From positions 1 through 53,373 of the forward strand of contig CAZCLA010000023.1 of NCBI GenBank assembly GCA_964499285.1: DNA of 53,373 nt. Reading direction: 5' to 3'. Under the pieces are notes generated by a model. It worked only from the letters and a program-made list of their open reading frames with translations, was not told the origin of the DNA and did not search any database. This document shows, in pieces, positions 35,801 through 44,081 of this stretch (within the stretch, counting starts at the first letter, position 1; every line of letters begins with the position of its first letter). Origin of the DNA: JAGFIY01 sp964499285. Its GTDB lineage: Bacteria > Bacteroidota > Ignavibacteria > Ignavibacteriales > Melioribacteraceae. The translations under genes were made by a program, and so were the position numbers.

Positions 35801-38800
35801 ACTTATAATTATAATCCCGCACCCGATTTTGCTGAAAATAAAGTAAATCATTGGGGCGGTATGATGAAACCGCTTTCTTCCAGTGCAAACAATTTGATCG
35901 AAGAAAATATTGAGTTTATAGAATTTTGGCTTCACTTGGATGGTCAAGCCCCAAATCCGCTCGATTCAAAAATATATATAGACATCGGTCAGATTTCGGA
36001 AGATGTTATACCGAATAGGGTATTGGATACTGAGGATAAAAATCTGAATGATTTGATAGACGAGGGTGAAGATACCGGTCTTGATGGAATGCTTGATGCT
36101 GAGGAACGTGCTTTTTCGGGCGCAAGTTTTTCAGATCCGAGCAACGATAATTTTCAGTTAGGCACAGGTTACGACGTTGAAAGTTATGTAAATATAAATG
36201 GAACGGAAGGGAACGCTGTGCTAACAGATTTGGGAAGGGTTCCAGATTCCGAAGATTTGAACAGAAACTATACTTTGGATAGGGTTAATAGTTATTTCCG
36301 TTATCAGATCCCGATAGACACAACCAGAGGTCAAAATGAATTAATACAAGGCGGTGGAGACAATGGATGGTATTTGTTTAGAGTTCCGTTAAAAGATTTT
36401 CATGAAACATTCGGAAGTCCGAGTTTTTCGCTCATTGAATTCATCAGGGTGTGGATTGCAGGAGTTGAGGAAGAAGTTCATTTAAGAATTGCAGAATTCA
36501 ATTTTGTGGGAAATCAATGGCAGAAAGTTCCTCGCGGCGAAATCGATCCGCGCGAGGATGAAACACTTTTAATTTCTACTGTGAGTATTGAAGATAACCC
36601 GGAATATTATAGCCCTCCCGGTGTTCAGCAGGAAAGAGATTTGACACAGCCTGATGAAGAGGTTTATAAAAACGAACAATCTTTAAAACTTACTATTAAT
36701 GATCTGGGCAAAGGAGATAAGAGAGAAATAGTAAATTATCTTTATAGACCTCTTGACTTGTTCAATTACCGTGAGATGAAAATGTTTATTCACGGTGATC
36801 TCGATTCAAGCTTTGGAAATGTTTCCTACTTTAATAATCTTCAGGATTACGGTGCGGACATTTATTTCAGGTTCGGAACCGATACTTTGAACTTTTATGA
36901 ATATAGAATGCCGCTCAAAGCCGATTGGCACAACCTCGAATTTGTTTTCAGCGAACTGACCGCAATTAAAGAACTCCGTGACGTTGATTCTATATCCACT
37001 GATTCACTCTTTCAACTTCCTGTTACTGATAAACCGGGACATTCCTACGGTGTTTTAGGTAAACCGACATTAACAAAAGTGACGTATCTCCAGTTCGGAA
37101 TTGAAAATCCGGTGCTTCCCGAAAATGGGGGAAGCCCAACAATAAGCGGTGAGATATGGCTTAACGAACTGCGGGTGCTGGGGGCTGATGATACTCCGGG
37201 ATGGGCATACACGGCATCGACTTCAATTAACTTCGCTGACCTGCTATCGGTTTCGGCAAACGTAAGCCAAACCGATCCATATTTTCATAAACTTACTGAA
37301 AGATTTGGTTCCCGTCAGGATAAGACAAGCTGGGGAATTTCCACCACACTCGATATCGAGAAACTTGTTCCGTTCAATATATCCGGGAGTAATATTAAAC
37401 TTAATTATTCTCGAACTGAATCAATCTCGAAGCCTTTGTATTTACCCGGTACCGATGTCCTTGTCGAGGAGGCTGCAAATCAAAGAAAGATTGATTTGGA
37501 AGGAAAAGGCGCAACCACAGAAGAAGCCGATAAAGTTACAAACCAACTTATTTCTGATACTTACACACTTCAAACCAGCGACACTTGGGCACTAACTAAT
37601 ATGTCAATAAAAATTCCTACGAATGATTGGTACATCAGGGATTTTATTAACGCACTTTCATTCAGTTTTACTTACAATAAAACTTTCAGCAGAAACCCGA
37701 CAACACTTAACAGTGAAAGTTGGATCTGGAATGCCAGCGCTAAATATAATGTTTCCTTTGGACGGGATTATTATATTGAACCGGTAGATATTCCGGTTCT
37801 CGGATTTCTTTTCGGTTTGTTCGATAATTATTCCAAAGCAAAGTGGTACTTTACACCACAGTCATTTGGGGCTTCGGTTACCGCTAAACGAAATAGATCT
37901 TTTACGCAGACAAGAACTATTGGTGTTTCTCCAAATATTAACAGGGATTTTATTACGACTCGTTCCGCGCAATTCGGATGGAAATTATCCGAAAATTCTT
38001 TGCTTAACTTGAGTTTAAATTACAAAGCTGATGTGAATGCATCATTAGCATTTCTTCTGACAGAAGGAGAAAATGAAAGAAGTGAAGGAGAGATTTGGAA
38101 TGACATTTTTGGAGGCGTTGGTTTCGGTCAAGCAAACCGTTTTACTCAAACCGTAGATATTCAGAGTAAACCGGCTCTGCCTGCTGTTTTTGATATCGAT
38201 AAATATATTACTCTCACAGGTGGGTATGCATCTACTTTCACGTGGCAGCGTGATTTCAGACAAGAAGAACTTGGAAGAAGCGGACAATTTTCTTCCCGCT
38301 TTCAGGCTAGTTTAAATGTAAGATTGAAGCCGATTATGGATCCTTTATTTGCCGGAATTTCAGAGGCTGATTCAAAAGCACCTGCTCCTCCTCCTGCGAC
38401 GGGAAGAACACGAAACACAAGAGGAAGAGGAACTGAAAGAGGAAACGATTCCGGAGAAACCGACCTTGACGAAGAAGCAAAGAAAAATAATGACGAAAAT
38501 CTTCAAAATGCTGAAGTACAAAGCGATACATTAGATATTCCGATTGTTGAGGATACCGGTCCGTCTATATTTACAAAAGGATTAAATTTCCTTGCACTGA
38601 CGGTTAAGTATATACTTTTCGATTATGATCAGATCAGATTTAACTTCAGTCAAACCACATCCAAAGCAGGCTCAGGTTTAGCTGCAGATGGTACAGGTTT
38701 TGGAAATTTTTGGGGATTCAAACAAAACGATAACGAAGGTCCGTCAAGATTATTTATGCTCGGCTTTTCACAGGATATTGGTCCGCGTGCACCCAACGGA

Positions 38801-39820
38801 CAGTTGACGGACAACTTTTCGCACAAAAATAATTTCGACTTTAAAACATCACGACCTCTGTGGGAAGGTGCAAATCTTGATATCGATTGGAAAGTCGGCT
38901 GGGGAGTAAACAAAACTACATCGCTTGAAACTGATGAGCTTGGGAATGTTTCTATAAATAACATTACGGCAACCGGAACTTTAGATAGATCTTTCGTCTC
39001 TTTGCCGCAAGTTTTTTTCCTTCCGTTTGTCGAATCGGGCATTGCAAAAGTTGCGCAGCTCTATGACAGAGAAGCGGAGAACAAAAACGAAAGTTTAAGT
39101 AAAGCATTTGTAGAAGGAATGGAATCGATACCATTGATTTCCAAAATACCAGGTTTTTCTGAAGTGATGCAGTACATTCCACGCCCAAACTGGAGTGTTA
39201 GCTGGAGCGGTTTGGAGAAGATTTCAGTATTCGAAGGGATTGCGAAAAAAGTCTCGTTAAATCATGCTTATCAATCATCTTATTATGAAAGTTGGAAGAT
39301 CAATCCGGACGGTATTCAAGAAACACAATCTCAAAAAATTTCATATGGGTTTAATCCATTGATAGGACTTAATCTTACGTTCGATTCATTTCTTGGAGGT
39401 GATTTATCGGGCTCGGTTAAATATTCAACAAAGTCTACATACGATCTTGGTTCATCAACTAGAAATATTACAGAGACATTCACTAAAGATATTAGTGTAA
39501 CTGCAAGTTACCGCAAAGCCGGATTTGAACTTCCTCTCTTTGGAGTGAATCTTAAAAATGATTTGGAATTTTCATTCTCGTTTTCAACTGGACAAAATTC
39601 AGTGGTTGTATATGAAATGGAAAATTTTGTCGAGGAAGGTAAACCTCAAGACGGAACCACTCGAATAAGCATGGAACCGAGGATTAAATATGTAATGAGT
39701 TCAAAAGTAACATTATCACTTTTCTACAAACGAACTTCGGTTGAGCCGGAAGGTGCTTCTAGAATTCCAGCCACTACGACCAACGAAGCTGGGCTAGATG
39801 TGAGAATTTCAATACAATAA
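32852..39820 (+). CDS. sprA: SprA/Sov outer-membrane translocon of the type IX secretion system
   Basis: A giant beta-rich protein matching SprA/Sov, the ~36-strand outer-membrane channel of T9SS. Its C-terminal half has many amphipathic strands rich in Tyr/Trp/Phe. It contains typical segments such as 'YVDDFEGAKRIIPMG' and 'EFWLHLDGQ', a Ser/Asp-rich stretch near the N-terminus, and a low-complexity insert near residues 1800-1860. The first ordinary start codon, GTG at 32966, would give 2284 residues and no signal peptide. The frame stays open back to a TAA at 32834, and the intervening codons encode a good signal peptide (KARVQNLFYTGISLTFYS... then a Leu/Phe core and STGFTQ). I therefore place the start at an ATT at 32852, with AGG 7 bases upstream, giving about 2322 residues. 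The start codon is uncertain; the identity is not. Confidence 0.9.
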   Translation: MKARVQNLFYTGISLTFYSALFFLFIFSTGFTQHVKSPVDEYRLFVSLFNYYSHSEILQPIEPSFGELKIPNNGYENSAIFAQDSTESSIVDSLFADSLSRQILDSLMSDSVSVLDTTEVDSMAIDSTARLKYFRHQREDTYYTPFRQKKKSSFFVQPSKTLLKRTVELDSTGQFVIIKEEIAGKLVKPVLEIPLEEYIRLRMKWGNRELWEQKGYAYELKSGKYELEELISDITNIAIPLPTTSFLSIFGPPEINIQIRGSVDIHGAWRNETTEGLTASRLGNTKNEPDFSQTVQVNVNGTIGDKLTIKADWNTERDFEYENQLSLVYTGYEDEIIQSIEAGNVSLQTSPLVGGSEALFGIKARIKMGPLSLTALASQKKSEVEEVSVTGGSEKNEFEIRAHEYSENHYFLDQVYADTSADKNFFSRYYGSFVYSPNDSARFYKVKDIEVWKTYYGLSQPGKERRGRAFIDLPRRSYNQDPIEYYDDLRNQEFVTPDPAEEVIDERFIRLTEGSDFELHAETGYITFNSQIQKDEAVAVAYRIEGPDPGSASDDLFYGNFITDAQNDTSVVMVLKLIKPRNLAPQFRKAWKLQLKNIYPIGGRDIKEEGFVFDIKYAIDGADPVPEVNGVKLLEAFGFDKTDNTGTAAEGDGTFDYFPSKTIMPSTGEIIFPVLQPFGRQFPPVLGEDKVYQLIYDTTKTFAKQDREKDKFLMVGEYSASVSSTFNIGFNAVENSVRVTLGGSELKEGSDYRVDYNIGQITILNDAALVPGADLRITYEKNDLFQLASKTLLGLRGLYEFDQKTTLGFSYLNLNQQTLSEKVRIGEEPLNNSIMGVDFQTTQELPFLTKLMDNLYSTSAPSSFSLKGEFAYMSPDPNTKKSTIAGDQSQSIAYVDDFEGAKRIIPMGIGYGTWSDISIPNNLPVIGGDPDSLIMNYKAKTFWYNALPSDVTVQQIYGDRKSAGRDENQVTVLDFVFRPDERGTYNYNPAPDFAENKVNHWGGMMKPLSSSANNLIEENIEFIEFWLHLDGQAPNPLDSKIYIDIGQISEDVIPNRVLDTEDKNLNDLIDEGEDTGLDGMLDAEERAFSGASFSDPSNDNFQLGTGYDVESYVNINGTEGNAVLTDLGRVPDSEDLNRNYTLDRVNSYFRYQIPIDTTRGQNELIQGGGDNGWYLFRVPLKDFHETFGSPSFSLIEFIRVWIAGVEEEVHLRIAEFNFVGNQWQKVPRGEIDPREDETLLISTVSIEDNPEYYSPPGVQQERDLTQPDEEVYKNEQSLKLTINDLGKGDKREIVNYLYRPLDLFNYREMKMFIHGDLDSSFGNVSYFNNLQDYGADIYFRFGTDTLNFYEYRMPLKADWHNLEFVFSELTAIKELRDVDSISTDSLFQLPVTDKPGHSYGVLGKPTLTKVTYLQFGIENPVLPENGGSPTISGEIWLNELRVLGADDTPGWAYTASTSINFADLLSVSANVSQTDPYFHKLTERFGSRQDKTSWGISTTLDIEKLVPFNISGSNIKLNYSRTESISKPLYLPGTDVLVEEAANQRKIDLEGKGATTEEADKVTNQLISDTYTLQTSDTWALTNMSIKIPTNDWYIRDFINALSFSFTYNKTFSRNPTTLNSESWIWNASAKYNVSFGRDYYIEPVDIPVLGFLFGLFDNYSKAKWYFTPQSFGASVTAKRNRSFTQTRTIGVSPNINRDFITTRSAQFGWKLSENSLLNLSLNYKADVNASLAFLLTEGENERSEGEIWNDIFGGVGFGQANRFTQTVDIQSKPALPAVFDIDKYITLTGGYASTFTWQRDFRQEELGRSGQFSSRFQASLNVRLKPIMDPLFAGISEADSKAPAPPPATGRTRNTRGRGTERGNDSGETDLDEEAKKNNDENLQNAEVQSDTLDIPIVEDTGPSIFTKGLNFLALTVKYILFDYDQIRFNFSQTTSKAGSGLAADGTGFGNFWGFKQNDNEGPSRLFMLGFSQDIGPRAPNGQLTDNFSHKNNFDFKTSRPLWEGANLDIDWKVGWGVNKTTSLETDELGNVSINNITATGTLDRSFVSLPQVFFLPFVESGIAKVAQLYDREAENKNESLSKAFVEGMESIPLISKIPGFSEVMQYIPRPNWSVSWSGLEKISVFEGIAKKVSLNHAYQSSYYESWKINPDGIQETQSQKISYGFNPLIGLNLTFDSFLGGDLSGSVKYSTKSTYDLGSSTRNITETFTKDISVTASYRKAGFELPLFGVNLKNDLEFSFSFSTGQNSVVVYEMENFVEEGKPQDGTTRISMEPRIKYVMSSKVTLSLFYKRTSVEPEGASRIPATTTNEAGLDVRISIQ

Positions 39821-39852
39821 TTTGTTTAAATATTAATCATACAAGGGGTTTG

Positions 39853-41427
39853 ATGAGTAATTTTAAGTTGTTATGGGTTGATGATGAAATTGAGTTACTT
39901 CGCTCGCACATAATTTTTCTTTCAGAAAAAGGATATGAAGTTGATACTTCGACCAACGGAGAAGATGCCGTCGAGGAAGTTAAGAAAAATAACTATGACC
40001 TGATTTTTCTTGACGAGATGATGGCTGGTATGGGCGGTTTGGAAACACTGGCGCGAATAAAAGAATTGAAACCTAACGTTCCCGTTGTGATGATTACAAA
40101 AAGCGAAGAAGAAAGTTTGATGAACGATGCTATCGGGAGTAAAATAAACGATTACCTCATCAAACCGGTTCAGCCTTCTCAAGTTTTGATGTTGTGTAAA
40201 AAGCATTTGCAAAGTAAAGAAATTTCTGGTCAATATGTTGCAAAGGATTATCTGCAGGACTTTAATCAAATAACTCAAAAACTTAACTTCGGTCTCGATG
40301 CAGAGGAATGGACTGATATATATCTCAGACTTATTAATTGGAGCAGAGAACTTGACGTTCACCCGGAGATTAATCTCAGACAAACCTTATCCGAGCAATT
40401 TAAAGAATGCAACAAAGAGTTTAGTAAATTTGTCGAAAAGAATTACAAATCATGGGTCTTAGGAGAAGATGATTATAACAAACCGACACTTACAACTGAA
40501 ATATTAGATAAATATCTGTTTCCTCATATTACTTCGGAATCAAAAGGTCCGGTATTTTTCTTCGTGCTCGACTGCATGAGAATCGATCAATGGCTTGTTC
40601 TTGAAAAGCATTTATTCGAGTTTTTTGATATAGAAAAAGAATATTATTATTCAATTCTTCCTACCGCAACGCCTTACGCAAGAAATTCATTGTTTGCTGC
40701 TTTATATCCATCAGAAATTGAAAAGTATTATCCGGATTTGTGGAGTACTAATCGCGACGATGAAAAGAGTCAAAATAAATATGAAAAAGAACTGCTTCAA
40801 CGTGCTCTCGATAAACGAAATATAAAGTTAAAGAATGAATTGAAATACATGAAAATTATCGATCCAGAAGTGGGCAGATCATTTGAACAGCATGTCACTT
40901 CTCACAAGAAAACTCATTTGATGGCAGTTGTCGTTAACTTTCTTGATATGATTGCTCATGGAAGATCAGATAGTGATCTTTTGAAAGAAATCGCTCCGGA
41001 CGAATCCGCATTCAGGTCGCTTACGAATAGCTGGTTTACTCATTCGTCACTATTCAGCACATTGAAAAAAATTGCAAAAATTCCTAATTCAAAAATTATT
41101 TTAACGACGGATCACGGAAGCATACGAACTTTACGCGGTTCTAAAGTTTTAGGAGATAGAGAAGCATCAACAAATCTAAGATTCAAATTTGGTCGTAATT
41201 TAAAAGTTGATGATAAACATGCGGCTTTTATAAATAACTCTGCAGATTATAAACTCCCAACGCGTGGAGTTACTCAAAGTTATATTATTGCAAAAGAAGA
41301 TTATTATTTTGTTTATCCTACCGATTATCATAAGTATCTTAGTCATTACAAAGATACATTTCAGCACGGAGGAATTTCAATGGAAGAAATGATTCTGCCG
41401 GTTGTAACAATGAGGAGTAAAGTATAG
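39853..41427 (+). CDS. porX: PorX-type response regulator with PglZ phosphatase domain
   Basis: 524 residues. The N-terminal receiver (about 1-120) has the acidic pair near residue 10-11, the phosphorylated Asp in 'LIFLDEMMAG' (near 53) and the Lys in 'YLIKPV'. A helical linker leads to a PglZ/alkaline-phosphatase-like domain (about 200-524) with 'FFVLDCMRIDQW', 'ATPYARNS' and 'LTTDHGSIR' as metal- and nucleophile-bearing motifs. PorX regulates T9SS genes and interacts with the secretion machinery; its partner kinase PorY is not in this window. I use the ATG at 39853 behind AGGGG rather than a TTG one codon upstream. It follows sprA by 32 bases. Confidence 0.93.
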   Translation: MSNFKLLWVDDEIELLRSHIIFLSEKGYEVDTSTNGEDAVEEVKKNNYDLIFLDEMMAGMGGLETLARIKELKPNVPVVMITKSEEESLMNDAIGSKINDYLIKPVQPSQVLMLCKKHLQSKEISGQYVAKDYLQDFNQITQKLNFGLDAEEWTDIYLRLINWSRELDVHPEINLRQTLSEQFKECNKEFSKFVEKNYKSWVLGEDDYNKPTLTTEILDKYLFPHITSESKGPVFFFVLDCMRIDQWLVLEKHLFEFFDIEKEYYYSILPTATPYARNSLFAALYPSEIEKYYPDLWSTNRDDEKSQNKYEKELLQRALDKRNIKLKNELKYMKIIDPEVGRSFEQHVTSHKKTHLMAVVVNFLDMIAHGRSDSDLLKEIAPDESAFRSLTNSWFTHSSLFSTLKKIAKIPNSKIILTTDHGSIRTLRGSKVLGDREASTNLRFKFGRNLKVDDKHAAFINNSADYKLPTRGVTQSYIIAKEDYYFVYPTDYHKYLSHYKDTFQHGGISMEEMILPVVTMRSKV

Positions 41428-41433
41428 GTTTTT

Positions 41434-41868
41434 ATGAAAATTCAGGAGTTTGAAATAATTTCAAATTCAGAAATGGATACAACAGAAGCTGCGGCAAATT
41501 TGGCTGATCAGATTGAAGAGGGTGATATATTTGCACTTATTGGCGATTTGGGAGCAGGTAAAACTACATTTATTAAAGCAGTTGTTAAATCTATTGGGAT
41601 TGATGGTTCAAACAGTCCGTCATTTGCTTTGGTAAATGTCTATGAGGGAAAGAAAAAAATATATCATTTTGATTTTTATAGAATAAACAAAGTTGAAGAA
41701 CTTTATGATATTGGTTTTGATGAATATCTGGCGGACGAAGGAGCAGTTAAATTCATTGAATGGGCTGATCTTTTTCCGGAGCTATTGCCGAAAAGATATT
41801 ATCAAATCAAATTTGTTCAAGTAAATGATTCAAAAAGAAAAATAATTTTAAAACATGTCCAAAACTGA
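41434..41868 (+). CDS. tsaE: tRNA threonylcarbamoyladenosine biosynthesis ATPase TsaE
   Basis: A 144-residue P-loop protein (GDLGAGKTT, 37-45). TsaE works with TsaB and TsaD to make the universal t6A37 modification on ANN-decoding tRNAs. 'SPSFALVNVYEG' and 'HFDFYRI' are the other family landmarks. It starts 6 bases after porX and overlaps tsaB by 14 bases. Confidence 0.95.
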   Translation: MKIQEFEIISNSEMDTTEAAANLADQIEEGDIFALIGDLGAGKTTFIKAVVKSIGIDGSNSPSFALVNVYEGKKKIYHFDFYRINKVEELYDIGFDEYLADEGAVKFIEWADLFPELLPKRYYQIKFVQVNDSKRKIILKHVQN

Positions 41869-42499
41869 TCTACCAATATTATCGATTGAAACTTCCGGCA
41901 AATTGTGCAGTACTTCTCTGTTAATTTCACCCGAGGATTACTTTGAGATTACTATTTCACAGAAACATGTTCATTCCAAAAAATTGCTTTCGCTGATTGA
42001 TATCTTGTTGTCACAAGCTGGTGTAATGTTGCATGAAATTAAAAATATTGCTGTTTCTATGGGCCCGGGTTCTTTTACTGGTTTGAGAATCGGTCTTTCA
42101 TCAGCAAAAGGGATTGCTTTCGGAGCCGACCTTCCATTGATTCCCGTTCCCACATTTGATGCATTTGCTTATCAAATTTCCTCTATTGTTATGGAGGATG
42201 AGTTTGCAATCGCAAACAAAGTGAATACTGAAGAGATATATTTTGCAAAATATAGAAAAAGTAATGATGGCAGACGGATTGAATCAGAAAAAATAGAATT
42301 GATAAATAAAGTAGAACTTTTCAAATTGACAAAAGGTTTAAAGGTTTTTGGTGATACAGCCGATAGTCAATTTTCATCCCCAAATGCATGGGCGGTCGCT
42401 AAGTGGGCTTATTTATTTGGGAAAGATTTAGTAACTTCTAACTATGATTTATTAGAACCAATGTATTTAAAAGAATTCAAAATAAAGGTGAAAAAATGA
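41855..42499 (+). CDS. tsaB: tRNA threonylcarbamoyladenosine biosynthesis protein TsaB
   Basis: 214 residues of the ASKHA fold. 'ILSIETSGKLCSTSLL' opens the protein, and the family signature 'MGPGSFTGLRIGLSSAKG' lies near 69-86. TsaB is the non-catalytic partner that activates TsaD for t6A synthesis. It overlaps tsaE at its start and the DUF1573 gene at its end (ATGA), so the run is translationally coupled. Confidence 0.95.
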   Translation: MSKTDLPILSIETSGKLCSTSLLISPEDYFEITISQKHVHSKKLLSLIDILLSQAGVMLHEIKNIAVSMGPGSFTGLRIGLSSAKGIAFGADLPLIPVPTFDAFAYQISSIVMEDEFAIANKVNTEEIYFAKYRKSNDGRRIESEKIELINKVELFKLTKGLKVFGDTADSQFSSPNAWAVAKWAYLFGKDLVTSNYDLLEPMYLKEFKIKVKK

Positions 42500-43218
42500 G
42501 AAAATACTTCGTTTTTATGCTTTTTCTTTCATTTAGTCTTCTATTTGCTCAAGAGGGTAAACCCAAGATAAACGTTCCGGAACAGTTTTTTGATTTCGGA
42601 GATATTCAGGAAGGTGAGATTGTTTCTCACGATTTCGAAATTCAAAACACAGGTGATGCTGAGCTTCAGATTACGCGAGTTAAGGCATCATGCGGATGCA
42701 CTGCCGCTCATCCCGATAAAGATGTTTTAAAACCCGGGGAGTCGACAAAAGTTAAAGTTGAATTTAATTCTGCAAGCAGAGCCGGAAAACAAAGAAAGCA
42801 TGTTTATGTTTTCTCCAACGATCCTGAGCAGCCTCAAATGAGATTGTCATTTGCCACATATATTAAAACTGCAAAAGATAATCCTGATCCGAATGCACCT
42901 AAAATAAACTTTTCGACAAATCAATATAACTTCGGTACGGTGAAAGAAGGTGAAGTTGTTTCTGGTTCGATAAAGTTTGCTAATGTCGGCGGCGGAGATT
43001 TAACCGTACTTGATATTAAATCAAGCTGCGGTTGTGCTGTGGCTGATATTGTAAACAAAAACATTGCACCTGGAGAAACTAGCGAATTAAAATTTGATTT
43101 CGATACGAAAGGCAGGACCGGAAAACTTACACGAACTATTACAGTGATCACAAATGATCCGACTGTTCCGCAGCAGGTGGTAACACTGTATATTAATATA
43201 ACACCAAGAGAAGCTTAA
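42496..43218 (+). CDS. Exported DUF1573 (ASPM/Hydin-like Ig) protein with two repeats
   Basis: 240 residues with a signal peptide (about 1-19). Two copies of a beta-sandwich domain follow, at about 28-120 and 133-236. Each contains the DUF1573 core: 'FDFGDIQEGEIVSHDF' / 'YNFGTVKEGEVVSGSI', then 'VKASCGCTAA' / 'IKSSCGCAVA', and a 'PGES/PGET' turn. Each repeat has a CxC pair. Function is not established for the family, which is common in exported proteins of Bacteroidota. It overlaps tsaB by 4 bases and accD by 1. Confidence 0.88.
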   Translation: MRKYFVFMLFLSFSLLFAQEGKPKINVPEQFFDFGDIQEGEIVSHDFEIQNTGDAELQITRVKASCGCTAAHPDKDVLKPGESTKVKVEFNSASRAGKQRKHVYVFSNDPEQPQMRLSFATYIKTAKDNPDPNAPKINFSTNQYNFGTVKEGEVVSGSIKFANVGGGDLTVLDIKSSCGCAVADIVNKNIAPGETSELKFDFDTKGRTGKLTRTITVITNDPTVPQQVVTLYINITPREA

Positions 43219-44057
43219 TGGGCTGGTTCAAACGGTCAAAGCAAAATATTTCACCAGATAGTATTAAAACCGATATCCCGGACGGGCAGTGGATTAAGTG
43301 TAACTCCTGCGGTGAAATAATTCATATAAAGCAACTCGAATTGAACCATTGGGTTTGTCTTAAATGTGATTATCATTTCCGAATCGGAAGCGAGGAATAT
43401 ATTGCGCTTCTTTTCGATAAAGGATCATTCAAAGAATACGATAAAAAAATGAAATCCGGTGATCCTCTTGATTTTACTGATACAAAAAAATATAATGATA
43501 GAATAAATGCAACTATCAAAAAATCTGGTCTTTATGATGCTGTGAGAACCGGAATTGGTAAAATCAACGAAATGAAAGTATCATTCGCCTGTATGGATTT
43601 TAAGTTTATCGGCGGAAGTATGGGATCTGTTGTAGGTGAAAAAATTGCGAGAGCAATCGATAGAGCTTATGAACAGAAAATCCCATTGATAATAATTTCT
43701 CAGAGCGGCGGCGCCAGGATGATGGAAGGTGCGTTTTCTCTAATGCAGATGGCAAAAACTAGCACGCGTTTAGCAAGATTAGCTGAAACAAAGATTCCTT
43801 ACATTTCAATTATGACTGATCCAACAACAGGAGGAACCACGGCAAGTTATGCGATGCTCGGTGATTTTAATCTTGCGGAACCAAAAGCATTAATTGGTTT
43901 TGCAGGTCCCCGAGTTATTAAACAAACCATCGGTAAAGATCTTCCAGAAGGATTTCAAAAAAGTGAGTTTGTGGAAGAACACGGTTTCATAGATTTTATC
44001 GTACATAGGAAAGAATTAAAGCAAAAACTAACAAAGCTGATCGACTTAGTGAGCTGA
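43218..44057 (+). CDS. accD: Acetyl-CoA carboxylase carboxyltransferase subunit beta
   Basis: 279 residues. AccD pairs with AccA to transfer the carboxyl group from biotin-BCCP to acetyl-CoA, the first committed step of fatty-acid synthesis. The N-terminal zinc ribbon is intact (C28, C31, C47, C50), and the crotonase-like core shows 'SQSGGARMMEGAFSLMQM' and 'MTDPTTGGTTASYAMLGD'. Its ATG shares a base with the upstream stop (TAATG). The opposing strand downstream carries birA, which biotinylates the same enzyme's carrier. Confidence 0.96.
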   Translation: MGWFKRSKQNISPDSIKTDIPDGQWIKCNSCGEIIHIKQLELNHWVCLKCDYHFRIGSEEYIALLFDKGSFKEYDKKMKSGDPLDFTDTKKYNDRINATIKKSGLYDAVRTGIGKINEMKVSFACMDFKFIGGSMGSVVGEKIARAIDRAYEQKIPLIIISQSGGARMMEGAFSLMQMAKTSTRLARLAETKIPYISIMTDPTTGGTTASYAMLGDFNLAEPKALIGFAGPRVIKQTIGKDLPEGFQKSEFVEEHGFIDFIVHRKELKQKLTKLIDLVS

Positions 44058-44081
44058 GAGATTTTCTCGGCTCACGCTTTT
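44049..44081. terminator. Bidirectional terminator spanning both stop codons
   Basis: GTGAGC-TGAGA (44049-44059) pairs with TTCTCG-GCTCAC (44065-44075) with one wobble, an 11-base stem around a 5-base loop, followed by CTTTT. The stem contains the accD stop (44055-44057) and, on the other strand, the desulfurase stop (44072-44074). Confidence 0.8.

Noticed and set aside
38349..38534. Open frames on both strands over a Gly/Arg/Glu-rich part of sprA.
   Set aside because: They arise from the low-complexity insert in sprA; the main frame is continuous.
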